Assembly (NCBI GenBank): GCA_022013675.1
Contig: JAKLPW010000273.1
Span: 1 to 33,150 of the forward strand
From: Anaerolineae bacterium
Lineage (GTDB): Bacteria > Chloroflexota > Anaerolineae > JAKLPW01
Reading direction: 5' to 3'
DNA length: 33,150 bases
Each line of letters opens with the position of its first letter. Positions within the stretch are counted from its first letter, which is position 1. Below are positions 24,172 to 32,090 of this stretch, one piece after another. The notes beneath the pieces are model-generated. The model had not been told where the DNA came from and did no database searches. It saw only the letters and a list, made by a program, of their open reading frames with translations. A program made the translations under genes and the position numbers.

Positions 24172-25623
24172 CTAACTGGCAATGCGCAAGTAAATGGGAT
24201 TGGAGAGAGCCTCCACCCACAGAGCCGCTGGCTCCGTTTTTAGGTCAGCTTCTGGCGGAGCGATCACTTCTACTCGCAGGTAGTTGGTATCGTTCACCTT
24301 CAGGGCATATCCATACGTGAAATTATCATCCTCTATCCCTACCAATGCTAGTTCCCCCTGGGCTGCAACAAACCGCAACATCATGCCACCCGCGCCAGTA
24401 ACCTTGATGGAGAACTTCACCTCGGTCCCTCTTGGCACACGCAGATCATCTCCCGCCACGGCCCTCACGTCACCACACACAGCAGCAAGATAGACTCTTG
24501 GACCATCATCAGGGTTACTGTTAACAAAGACGTGTCCTGCCCGGATACCATCCAGAATGCCATTCACCGAAAGCTCTGTCGCATAGACCCAAGTAGTTGG
24601 CGCCCCGATGATAACCGGGCTGGGGTCTTTGTCTGGAGCAGCCATGTGGCAGTCACTCCCCCCTACGATCGTGATGCGTCTTCCCTTGCGCAAACGCTCG
24701 TCCCAGAAAGCAAGCGACTGATAGTTGTTCACAAACCAGTATGCCTGCCAAGCCTCAATGCAATCATACCCGCTGATGGGATCAAATGTCCATGGAGGGC
24801 CCTCCTCCTTGGGATGATTGATGGATACCAGCGAGCCTGACCTACTGGCTTCATCGATGATTCGCTGCATGTCCGCCGCGCAGCCAGCACGAAAATCGTG
24901 CCACTTCTCTATCCCCCATACATTGGCATGACCGTAGTACGTTGTGATCTCCTCGCCGGGAATCAGAAGTAGATCGGCGGTAGCATAACGGGCGAACTCC
25001 CTCAAATGACTGATAGTATTGTGATCCGTGACGGCCAGGAAATCCAGCCCACGTGCACGAGCTGATTGCACCAGATCACCTATGGTTCCCGACGCATCAC
25101 TGTGATGGGTATGACAATGCAAATCCCCTTTGTACCAGCGCGTGTCACTACACAGAACACCGGCATCGTAGGGCTCCACTTCAGGTATAGGTTCCGATTC
25201 ACCGTGGATCATCTGCACCACTGCCCGATAGTGACATCCTCTTGGGACGATGCGATACAGCCCTAACATGATACACCAGCGACCAGAATGGATAGGGCCC
25301 GCCAAATACCCGGGTGTCGCCTCGTGAAGCCCGATGCTGAACTCATGACGAAAGCTTCCACTGGTACCCCGGAATCCCCGAGCGGTAATAAACTCACTGC
25401 CGCGCGAATCGAAAACGCCTAGGTCAATCACATTGCCTGACGGGGCCCATAGCTCGGCCCCCGTCTCATCGCTGTACTCGTAGCGCAAATCCAGACGCAC
25501 TATACCGTCAGGCACAGCAAATGGCAGCAGAAGGTAGTCCGATTCTTGTTTGTCCGCCTGACTGACGAATCCCTCGAACGTATAGGTCTCATCTTTCAAG
25601 ATAGGGATAGGAATCGAAGCCAT
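24172..25623 (-). CDS. PHP domain (CehA/McbA-like) metallohydrolase
   Basis: This 483-aa protein has a PHP phosphoesterase domain in the middle (about residues 165-375). Metal-ligand motifs are DLHCHTHHSDASG, VTDHNTISHL, LIPGEEIT, SINHPK and VGGSDCHM, the set seen in CehA/McbA-type metallohydrolases. The N-terminal ~160 residues and the C-terminal ~100 look like beta-sandwich flanks; no signal peptide is evident, so the protein is probably cytoplasmic. Its substrate is unknown: family members act on phosphate esters, and CehA itself on a carbamate. The ATG at 25623 has GGAG upstream. It is the last gene of a long minus-strand series and follows the FecR-like gene by 65 bases; co-transcription is likely but not certain. 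Confidence 0.85.
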   Translation of the reverse strand: MASIPIPILKDETYTFEGFVSQADKQESDYLLLPFAVPDGIVRLDLRYEYSDETGAELWAPSGNVIDLGVFDSRGSEFITARGFRGTSGSFRHEFSIGLHEATPGYLAGPIHSGRWCIMLGLYRIVPRGCHYRAVVQMIHGESEPIPEVEPYDAGVLCSDTRWYKGDLHCHTHHSDASGTIGDLVQSARARGLDFLAVTDHNTISHLREFARYATADLLLIPGEEITTYYGHANVWGIEKWHDFRAGCAADMQRIIDEASRSGSLVSINHPKEEGPPWTFDPISGYDCIEAWQAYWFVNNYQSLAFWDERLRKGRRITIVGGSDCHMAAPDKDPSPVIIGAPTTWVYATELSVNGILDGIRAGHVFVNSNPDDGPRVYLAAVCGDVRAVAGDDLRVPRGTEVKFSIKVTGAGGMMLRFVAAQGELALVGIEDDNFTYGYALKVNDTNYLRVEVIAPPEADLKTEPAALWVEALSNPIYLRIAS

Positions 25624-25688
25624 ATCTTTTCTCCAGATGCTCGCCCACCCACCAATAGGCCACCTATCCAGTGCCGCTCAACCGACTC

Positions 25689-26891
25689 CTATTCTACAAT
25701 CAGGTTGATCTCGGAAATCAAACTATCGTAGTCCCAACCCGAGGCATAGACTTGAATGGACTCGATTCTTGAGGGCGTGATGGGCATGACATCTAGTAGG
25801 TTCTCTGATTCATACATGTACCACCGTCCCCTCGGAATAATCTGCCCATAGGTGGTCGGATTGTTAGTTACATTCTGGTAGTAGAAACCATGCACCCATT
25901 CGGCCTCGCTGTTATATGCGTCCCGGTACCTCAATCGAATCATCAATGGGTACTCTGAACTCAGATACCCACCTCCAGACAGGCTCTGATACTGAAGCTT
26001 CACCATGACACGGACCTTAACAGAAATAGGAGGATCTGGCAAGGCACTGTTGATCACCTGCTCAATGGCCGTTTCACAATGGTCTCCATCACCTCCCGTA
26101 CGCACGAAGCGAACAGCACGACGTCCCTCTTCCCAGACCAACATCACTTGGCCATCTATCTCGCCCCCGTCCAATCCCTGATCATTGTAGGCGTTCCACC
26201 CAGTTTCCAGGGGCTCGCTGAACGCTCCATTCCGTATCAGATCCTTGGCAGCAGGCATCGGGGGCATGGGGGCCTCCCCAATAGTCACTATCGTTCGTTG
26301 ACGTTGTTCGAGCCTCACCTCGCTCCCCATCGCCGTCACGGAGGCCTCTCCACGGGTTACGATGATTTCCGATTGATCGTTGCTCACTTCCACACGATAG
26401 CTGCCGTCCTCTGCCAGCATAGTTCTAGCCTGAAGAGAACGAACTTCGAAATGGAGCGGGACGTCGTGCGAAATTGCTCTTCCCACACCAATTCTCCCAC
26501 CATTCTCGTAAAGCACGATGCGACCGGGATTTGGACTAAACCCGAACTTGGGAGAACGCATCTCCTCCAAAGTGATGCGAGTGTCAGGGAAAAGGCGCAT
26601 GGAGCTATGATCAAAGAAAGTAACGGCGGCCTCGGAGGTCTCATCCACAATGATGACGCTTCCTTCCGGGACTGCCATACGCTCGCCTTTAACCACAGGC
26701 TTGGCAGTGGCGTTACCGGGGATATCCACGACCACCGTGCCAACCAGGGCTTCCACTTCGGCATCATAAGTATTGGTGGCATTCATCAGGTACGAGCGCA
26801 CACCCCACGGGACAACCACTACGAGAATGCAGAATACGGCAAAGGCCGTCAACAGGACAGCCCAGGCAAGTCTTTCTGGATTACTTTTCAT
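25689..26891 (-). CDS. FecR-like single-pass membrane protein
   Basis: This 400-aa protein has a ten-residue cytoplasmic start, one membrane helix (about 8-30) and a large outer part. Residues ~45-205 resemble the FecR domain: VEALVGTVVVD, then VPEGSVIIVDETSEAAVTFF, SSMRLFPDTRITLEEM, and a repeated strand pattern ending VTRGEASVTAMGSEVRLE. The C-terminal ~180 residues (from LIRNGAFSEPLETGW) look like a carbohydrate-binding-type beta-sandwich. Classical FecR proteins are anti-sigma factors, but here no cytoplasmic sigma-binding part and no sigma gene are visible, so a structural or sensing role is as likely. The ATG directly follows the acylphosphatase stop (TAGATG). A site-2 protease gene lies upstream in the same gene string. 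Confidence 0.75.
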   Translation of the reverse strand: MKSNPERLAWAVLLTAFAVFCILVVVVPWGVRSYLMNATNTYDAEVEALVGTVVVDIPGNATAKPVVKGERMAVPEGSVIIVDETSEAAVTFFDHSSMRLFPDTRITLEEMRSPKFGFSPNPGRIVLYENGGRIGVGRAISHDVPLHFEVRSLQARTMLAEDGSYRVEVSNDQSEIIVTRGEASVTAMGSEVRLEQRQRTIVTIGEAPMPPMPAAKDLIRNGAFSEPLETGWNAYNDQGLDGGEIDGQVMLVWEEGRRAVRFVRTGGDGDHCETAIEQVINSALPDPPISVKVRVMVKLQYQSLSGGGYLSSEYPLMIRLRYRDAYNSEAEWVHGFYYQNVTNNPTTYGQIIPRGRWYMYESENLLDVMPITPSRIESIQVYASGWDYDSLISEINLIVE

Positions 26892-27173
26892 CTAGAAACG
26901 CACCTCGAACTGCTTGAACTCTCCGATGGGATCCTCCCACGTTACATCCACATCCTCGACCCTGGCCCACCGGGGACCAGTGTGAAGCCACGTCACCAGT
27001 CGACGGGTGGAGGCTTCTTGGCCCTCCGCCACGATTTCCACCGTTCCATCCCATCGGTTTCGAACGAATCCCAGCACCCCAAGCTCTCTAGCCATCTCAA
27101 GGGTGTAATAGCGGAAACTGACACCTTGGACTCGCCCCCTTACAATGGCGCGAAAGCGTACTCGGTTCGCCAC
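26892..27173 (-). CDS. acyP: Acylphosphatase
   Basis: This 93-aa enzyme hydrolyses acyl phosphates such as acetyl phosphate or carbamoyl phosphate to the acid and phosphate. Both catalytic residues are visible at the usual positions: Arg21 in GRVQGVSFRYYT and Asn39 in GFVRNRWDGTVE. The end KQFEVRF is a common family ending. The GTG at 27173 is preferred because GAGGG lies about eight bases upstream; an in-frame GTG at 27188 would use no clear ribosome-binding site. Its stop codon touches the FecR-like start (TAGATG), indicating translational coupling. The 103 bases before it hold no recognisable gene. Confidence 0.93.
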   Translation of the reverse strand: MANRVRFRAIVRGRVQGVSFRYYTLEMARELGVLGFVRNRWDGTVEIVAEGQEASTRRLVTWLHTGPRWARVEDVDVTWEDPIGEFKQFEVRF

Positions 27174-27276
27174 TCTGCTATCCCTCACAAAACACCGGCG
27201 ACTGCCATCTATCTCGGCGATCCAACCGGTGAAGCCCAGCTTCGTGTGCTAGGCGAGATCTACTTACACTCCCTGG

Positions 27277-27597
27277 CTACTCCTCCATGTTACTGTATAC
27301 CTTGTAGCTATCCAGTGGCGGAACAAAGAGCTCGACCACGTATTCTCCAGAGACTCCCATTGGCTCAGCGAAGCCAACAACGAAGTCTTTCACCACGGCA
27401 TCTAGCACCTCCTGCGACAGACTCTCGCAGCGATCCTTCCATATGAGGAAAGTACCATAGGTGCCCTCCTCTGTGTAGTGCAAATCGATTTTCCCAACAC
27501 ACACGGGCAGACCATCGTCTCCTTTTTGTTCCTGATCGTGCAAGGCATACTGCTCAGAGGTTGGAGTACGAACCAGTCGTCTCAGTTCAAAATTCAT
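27277..27597 (-). CDS. Conserved-looking 106-aa protein of unknown function
   Basis: This gene was not recognised. The 106-aa product is acidic and soluble, with alternating beta-like segments such as VCVGKIDLHYTEEGTYGTFL (about 32-51) and YVVELFVPPL, and one helix-like stretch SQEVLDAVVKDFVVGF. There is no signal peptide, membrane helix or Cys motif. The ATG at 27597 follows GGGGG. It lies 41 bases after the HEAT-repeat gene and 103 bases before acylphosphatase, in the same direction, so it probably belongs to the same transcript. It is called real because of operon position, ribosome-binding site and reasonable composition. Confidence 0.65.
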   Translation of the reverse strand: MNFELRRLVRTPTSEQYALHDQEQKGDDGLPVCVGKIDLHYTEEGTYGTFLIWKDRCESLSQEVLDAVVKDFVVGFAEPMGVSGEYVVELFVPPLDSYKVYSNMEE

Positions 27598-27638
27598 TCG
27601 GCACCCCCTGTGTTTGGTTGTCCGCGTCTTGTTCCAGA

Positions 27639-28640
27639 CTATGCCTCCAGGTCCCAGTCGAAGCCCTCCTCCGGCATCATCAGATCATCGTCCAACTCGC
27701 AGGTCAGCATATCCAAGGAAGTAGTCCCAATCTCCCACTCAGCAAGAGCCTCCTCCGAGGACTCCCGAATCAGATCATCGTCGGATTCGCAGCAAGTGAA
27801 CAGTATCTCTCTGGCCTGTTCTCCCCCAATCTGACCTAGGGCCCAGATTGCTGCCCGCTGCACTTCCTCATCTCGATCCTCAACAAGTCGGCTCAAGACC
27901 GGTACTGCCGCTCTTGCCATCAGTTCGCCACAAGCCCGCGCTGCCTCAGAACGGAACCCTGGGTCATCGTTGCTCAGCTCGCTAATAACCGTGCCTCTCC
28001 AGAATATATCTGCACTGCGCCCCATGGCGAAGAGGGCACTGATGCGCATGAGACGGTTCTCATCTCCATAGGCCGCGTCAATGATCTGCCGCAGGTTATC
28101 CACACTCATGTGGGCAATGGACTCAATCGTCCGACGACGAACTCCCAGATATTCCCGAGAATTGTGCACCACAGTTGATAGTGCCTCGCTAATCGTAGCA
28201 GAGCGCTGCGCATCCAACTCTCCCATCTCAGCCAAATACGCGAAACGACCCAGCGAGATGGCGGCTGCCTCCCGCACTACTACAGAGGGATCCTCTAGCA
28301 GCATCTTAACGAGAGGCTGTACCAGTGACGGAGACTCGTCCTCCCATAAGCCCTCGACCGCGGTCCTACGCACCTCCTCGTCCTCATCGTCCAGACAGTG
28401 CTTAAAAACGGCTCCGAAGTCCATCTCGAAATTCGACTCTGCCAGCTCCACCAGCGATTGAAGAAGCTGCTGCCGCCTTTCGACGCTGGCAAGCGACCAC
28501 CACTCCATGAAGATGCGAGATTCCTCTGGCATCATGCCCGACAGTAAGTGCAAATCGCTAGGCGGCAGGGGATCAGTTTGACCAAGAGCCTTCCCCAACA
28601 ATTCCCTGAAACTCATTTCCTCTTGCGTAGGCCCAGACAT
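27639..28640 (-). CDS. HEAT-repeat protein
   Basis: This ~333-aa, strongly acidic soluble protein consists of repeated helical pairs of HEAT type. Clear repeat cores are DEDEEVRRTAVEGLWEDES (about 85-103), DPSVVVREAAAISLGRFAYL (about 116-135), DPGFRSEAARACGELMARAA and DRDEEVQRAAIWALGQIGGE (about 255-274). Such proteins act as scaffolds for other proteins. The end (LDMLTCELDDDLMMPEEGFDWDLEA, split here as two parts: LDMLTCELDDDLM and MPEEGFDWDLEA) is unusually acidic. The ATG at 28640 is preferred with GGAG close upstream; a GTG at 28670 is also possible. It follows the zinc-ribbon gene by up to 45 bases. No membrane segment. The partner is unknown. Confidence 0.82.
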   Translation of the reverse strand: MSGPTQEEMSFRELLGKALGQTDPLPPSDLHLLSGMMPEESRIFMEWWSLASVERRQQLLQSLVELAESNFEMDFGAVFKHCLDDEDEEVRRTAVEGLWEDESPSLVQPLVKMLLEDPSVVVREAAAISLGRFAYLAEMGELDAQRSATISEALSTVVHNSREYLGVRRRTIESIAHMSVDNLRQIIDAAYGDENRLMRISALFAMGRSADIFWRGTVISELSNDDPGFRSEAARACGELMARAAVPVLSRLVEDRDEEVQRAAIWALGQIGGEQAREILFTCCESDDDLIRESSEEALAEWEIGTTSLDMLTCELDDDLMMPEEGFDWDLEA

Positions 28641-28685
28641 CTCACTCCGTCCTGGTTCCTCCTCGTTCACACACGGCTATCCCTC

Positions 28686-29552
28686 TCAGTCCCAGTAGAA
28701 GACTCGCGTCTCACTAGTCGGACTCACGGAGACACCATCACGGCCACCATCCGGCTTCGCTCCCGTTTGACGCATCACTGTAACATCCCACTGAAATCCG
28801 GGTTGCCCGGGATCTGGACTACGGTGAAGCTCCTTAGGAACCCGCCATTGAAGCTCCTTCACCCACGCCCCAGAATAGTGCATTCTATCTTCTGCCCAAA
28901 AACGCAGGCTAACATCATACCACTCGTCCTCGCCCAGTGATCCAACAGCTTCCCACGACAGGATGATCTCCGTTTTGCGACCCTGAAAGCGGCTCCCGTC
29001 ATCAGGACCGCTCAACTGCGGTGCCGGTGTTGACTCTGCCGTCTCCGTAGGCAACACGAGCGTAGCCGTGTACGTGGGGACTGGTGTGCTGCTGTGCGTG
29101 GGCGAAGCAGCAAGTGTAGGAGAAGCCGTAGGCAAAGAGACAGCCGTTACCGTGGCTATCGGTGTCGGATCAGGGACAGGCGACAGTGTCTGCTCCGGCT
29201 CGCAGGTACTAGTGCTAGTGGATACAACCGTCAATCCCTTTGTTGGTTCCACGCCATCCTCCAACACCTTGGCTGACGTCAGTGTGTCCCCAATACCAGG
29301 CAGCGGCACGACCTGGACGAGCCAGTAGACCAATACACTCAGCACTATGAAGAGCACGACGGGCAGCCTCCAGTTGTACCGGATACGTAGAGCCTCACCA
29401 CACACAGGGCAGAGGTGAAGCCCCACCCGAGACTCGGCCCCGCAACAACGGCAGCGTACATACTTGCTGCCTTTCACCCCACAGCTCTCTCCACATCGAG
29501 GGCAGACTCCCGATCCCTCTGATAGTTGTTGCCCGCATGACTTACAGCGCAT
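28686..29552 (-). CDS. Double zinc-ribbon membrane protein with Thr/Pro linker
   Basis: This 288-aa protein has two zinc ribbons at its N terminus: Cys3/Cys6/Cys17/Cys20 and Cys34/Cys37/Cys48/Cys51. A membrane helix follows (about 64-82), then a long Thr/Pro/Ser-rich linker (about 105-175) and a C-terminal beta-rich domain (about 178-288) that begins LSGPDDGSRFQGRKTEIILSW. The topology suggests zinc ribbons in the cytoplasm and the rest outside. Architecture is common in Chloroflexota; function is unknown, but it may sense or scaffold at the surface. The start ATG at 29552 lacks a strong Shine-Dalgarno sequence. It lies 94 bases after the site-2 protease gene, in which nothing else is visible. 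Confidence 0.78.
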   Translation of the reverse strand: MRCKSCGQQLSEGSGVCPRCGESCGVKGSKYVRCRCCGAESRVGLHLCPVCGEALRIRYNWRLPVVLFIVLSVLVYWLVQVVPLPGIGDTLTSAKVLEDGVEPTKGLTVVSTSTSTCEPEQTLSPVPDPTPIATVTAVSLPTASPTLAASPTHSSTPVPTYTATLVLPTETAESTPAPQLSGPDDGSRFQGRKTEIILSWEAVGSLGEDEWYDVSLRFWAEDRMHYSGAWVKELQWRVPKELHRSPDPGQPGFQWDVTVMRQTGAKPDGGRDGVSVSPTSETRVFYWD

Positions 29553-29646
29553 AGGTGTATGCTCTTTACAACACTGCTTTCTTCTCTGCCCAAATCCCTA
29601 AGGGAACCAGTCCGATCCTTTCGCTACTCTCTCGTCCACATCTTGG

Positions 29647-30729
29647 TCAACGAAGGGACCAGCGAGCGAAGTCCAAGTACGAAACCATCACGAAGAGACT
29701 CAGTATTACGGCGATCCCTATGAGATGCACATATCCTTCCTTCTGGGGATCAACCCTCTTGCCTCCACGAAGCCACTCGATAACGACAAAAAGCAGTCGC
29801 CCCCCATCAAGAGCTGGGAATGGGAACAGGTTGATGAGGCCAAGGTTCACGCTGAGGATAGCCGTCAAAAGCATCAGGCGAACCACGACGTTCCCATCGC
29901 CCGAACGCGCAACCTCGCTAACGATGATCCCGATGCCAACAGGCCCCGTCAAAGCCACCGGCATCTCCTCCTCAGCCTGCAGCAAACCACGCACCATGCG
30001 CATCATTCCCTGGTAGATATCCCTCAAAGCATCCCAAGTCCGCTCGAATCCTCTCGAAACGGCTGTCCACCAAGGGTACCTGATGATATCCGTTCGGATC
30101 CAGGTAGATTCGATGCCCACGCCCATGGCCCCTTCCCCTCTTGGAGGATTGACTCGCGGCGTCAGCACTACGTTTACCTCACGGCCAGCACGATCCACTG
30201 TCATGGACATCGAGCGACCAGACCGCTCCTCCACCCAGCGGCTCAATGTATAGAAGTTGTATATTGGTTCACCTTCTACGGCCACGATAACGTCGCCGAA
30301 AGAAACGCCAGCCTCATAGGCCGGAGACTGCCCCACAACCTGAATGATCTCCAACCGCTCCACTTCCATCGGCTCACCGATGAACGACACGGCAGCAAAC
30401 AGCAGAACGGCCAATAGGACATTCATCGCTGATCCCGCCAGCAGAGCAACGACGCGGGCACCTCTGCCCTTCGAGTTGAATCCCTCTGGATCTGTGGGAT
30501 CCTCATCCCCGGGCATGCCCGCCATGCGTACGAACCCCCCAATGGGGATAGCGTTCAGGGTGTACGCGGTGTCTCCCCGCCGGAAAAGAACTGCTATACG
30601 CGGAGGGTAGCCAAACCCAAACTCATCAACTCGAATGCCTGCAAGGCGGGCCGCCACATAGTGCCCCAGCTCATGAACATAGACCAAGATACTGAATACG
30701 ACTAACGTCGAAACGATTGTCACAACCAT
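29647..30729 (-). CDS. rseP: Site-2 protease (M50 RIP zinc metalloprotease, RseP-like)
   Basis: This 360-aa membrane metalloprotease cuts membrane helices of regulators or leftover signal peptides. The active site HELGH is at residues 19-23 in the first membrane helix. A PDZ domain follows (about 115-190; GQSPAYEAGVSFGDVIVAVEG), and NLFPFPALDGGRLL (about 307-320) supplies the third zinc ligand Asp. Length and motif order match bacterial RseP. The ATG at 30729 has GAGGG about ten bases upstream and a strong promoter at 30780-30808. It heads the gene string zinc ribbon-HEAT-unknown-acyP-FecR-PHP. The frequent neighbours dxr and cdsA are not adjacent; the gene before it is an isoprenoid kinase, which hints at a distant memory of that order. 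Confidence 0.93.
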   Translation of the reverse strand: MVVTIVSTLVVFSILVYVHELGHYVAARLAGIRVDEFGFGYPPRIAVLFRRGDTAYTLNAIPIGGFVRMAGMPGDEDPTDPEGFNSKGRGARVVALLAGSAMNVLLAVLLFAAVSFIGEPMEVERLEIIQVVGQSPAYEAGVSFGDVIVAVEGEPIYNFYTLSRWVEERSGRSMSMTVDRAGREVNVVLTPRVNPPRGEGAMGVGIESTWIRTDIIRYPWWTAVSRGFERTWDALRDIYQGMMRMVRGLLQAEEEMPVALTGPVGIGIIVSEVARSGDGNVVVRLMLLTAILSVNLGLINLFPFPALDGGRLLFVVIEWLRGGKRVDPQKEGYVHLIGIAVILSLFVMVSYLDFARWSLR

Positions 30730-30779
30730 TTACGCTCACCCTCTGTTCCTTTTGCGAATCTTAGGGCCTTACTGCTGCT

Positions 30780-30808
30780 ATTATACCCTCTTAGACCCTA
30801 GCTGACAA
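30780..30808 (-). promoter_or_regulatory. Predicted strong promoter for the site-2 protease operon
   Basis: On the minus strand TTGTCA (30808-30803) and a perfect TATAAT (30785-30780) are spaced by 17 bases, about 50 bases before the ATG at 30729. It separates this unit from the isoprenoid genes upstream. Confidence 0.7.
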
Positions 30809-30903
30809 GGCGGTACCTCTCAGGGAAAACGAAGCGGAAGGCAAAAGCCGGTAGCCAACCCTGTGCTTAAGTCGAGTCCGTGACCTGAATAGAAGCTTCA
30901 TCC

Positions 30904-31716
30904 TCAGAAACGCACCAGGGTACCCTCGCCATCAGCTTCCCCTTTAAGAGCCGCCTCAATAGCTCCTTCTCGCATTCCAGAAATCAGCCGGATAATCAGT
31001 TGCGGCTGGTCTTCAATCAACTTGAAAAGGATCTTCACTTTACTTCGCATCCCTCCAGTCACATCAACGACACGAGAAGCTGCCAACAACCCCACCACCC
31101 GATCCACGTTAAGCGATGAAATTACCCGAATGGGAAAGGCATCCTTGTCGCATTGTGGGTCCCCAGTAAAGACACCATCAACCTCTCCCACAATGACCAT
31201 CCTATCAGGATACAGACTTCGGGCCAGGTATGCAAAAACCTGCTCCGTCGAGACAATGGCGCAGCCTTGCTCCTCATCAAGAGCCACGTCGCCGTAGACC
31301 AGCGGCACAAGTCCACGATCTAACAGCATTCTCACTGGGAGCACTGCCATCTCCAACAATTCCCCGCTTCGGCAGAGTGTCGAAGCCGAGGGTTGCACCG
31401 AAACAACTGGAACTCCTCGCCTGAGCAGCGCATCCACCACCAGACGATTGAGTCGCTGGGCCGCGGCGCTGGTGACAGCATACCCTCGCCAATCTTTCAG
31501 ATGACCCCGGTGCACGCCGTATTCTTCAGCAGCATAGTGCCCGTAGGACCCGCTGCCGTGCCCTAGTAACAGTCTCAATCTCGGACGATCTCTCAATGCT
31601 TGAGCAATCTCCAGGCTGACTCTCTCGATTACGTCCAATCTAGGAGTCTCAAGCTTGCTCTTCTCAGTGATAAGCGATCCTCCCAGTTTCAGAAACACGA
31701 GTTCACTCGACCTCAA
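30904..31716 (-). CDS. Isopentenyl phosphate kinase
   Basis: This 270-aa kinase of the amino-acid kinase fold phosphorylates isopentenyl phosphate to isopentenyl diphosphate, the last step of alternative mevalonate pathways. The N-terminal VFLKLGGSLITEK and GHGSGSYGHYAAEEYG are diagnostic; the catalytic His60 is in the second, at the same number as in the archaeal enzyme. VGEVDGVFTGDP (about 178-189) and VDVTGGMRSKV (about 216-226) are further family motifs. The start is TTG at 31716, with AAGGAGG six bases upstream, overlapping the aconitase X small-subunit gene by 14 bases. This coupling to aconitase X argues for the archaeal-type route rather than the classical one. Common in Archaea; known in some Chloroflexota. 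Confidence 0.93.
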   Translation of the reverse strand: MRSSELVFLKLGGSLITEKSKLETPRLDVIERVSLEIAQALRDRPRLRLLLGHGSGSYGHYAAEEYGVHRGHLKDWRGYAVTSAAAQRLNRLVVDALLRRGVPVVSVQPSASTLCRSGELLEMAVLPVRMLLDRGLVPLVYGDVALDEEQGCAIVSTEQVFAYLARSLYPDRMVIVGEVDGVFTGDPQCDKDAFPIRVISSLNVDRVVGLLAASRVVDVTGGMRSKVKILFKLIEDQPQLIIRLISGMREGAIEAALKGEADGEGTLVRF

Positions 31717-32086
31717 TCAGGTCCTCCTTGATCGACACCACCATACCAGTCTGTATCAAAGACACATCTACCTGATCTATCATCGGAATGCTGGCAATAA
31801 TGGCGCCCACTGTCGTTACAGCATCGCCGTTTGCATTGATGATAGCCGCAGGCGATACGCCATTCCTCGCGAGACGATAGATCGTATACGAGCCGACTGT
31901 GCTTCCTTTTCCGGTAGGAAAAACCAGTATGCGTCCGGCCACGCACTCCCCCTCCAGTGCATGGCCTTGCTCAATCACAATACCCGTTTCAGGGTCTATA
32001 CCGCCCAAGAACCCAATCGGTTCCAGCGAACTCAGGGCTACCCCTTTAGCGGAACCACTCACTAGTGCCCGCCCCCACAGTTTCAT
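31703..32086 (-). CDS. Aconitase X small (swivel) subunit; likely phosphomevalonate dehydratase small subunit
   Basis: This 127-aa protein is the DUF126/aconitase X swivel domain. It has FLGGIDPETGIVIEQGH (about 26-42) and VFPTGKGSTVGSYTIY (about 55-70), in which Ser62 is at the expected catalytic serine position; IASIPMID follows later. Together with the large subunit it forms a dehydratase. In Archaea this two-subunit enzyme converts mevalonate 5-phosphate to trans-anhydromevalonate 5-phosphate. The ATG at 32086 is chosen: it starts four bases after the large-subunit stop with GGGAG nearby. Upstream in-frame starts would overlap the large subunit. Its end overlaps isopentenyl phosphate kinase by 14 bases. 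The alternative is a cis-3-hydroxyproline dehydratase subunit; the kinase neighbour argues against it. Confidence 0.9.
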   Translation of the reverse strand: MKLWGRALVSGSAKGVALSSLEPIGFLGGIDPETGIVIEQGHALEGECVAGRILVFPTGKGSTVGSYTIYRLARNGVSPAAIINANGDAVTTVGAIIASIPMIDQVDVSLIQTGMVVSIKEDLIEVE

Positions 32087-32090
32087 CCCA

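Noticed and set aside
26079-27446. A 455-codon open frame on the + strand
   Set aside because: It lies antisense to the FecR-like and acylphosphatase genes, both of which have clear domains. Its translation is rich in His, Ser, Pro and Arg with no recognisable domain, as expected for an antisense shadow.
29725-30417. A 230-codon + strand frame
   Set aside because: Antisense to the site-2 protease gene with its intact HELGH and PDZ motifs; the translation is His/Arg/Pro-rich and unlike a folded protein.
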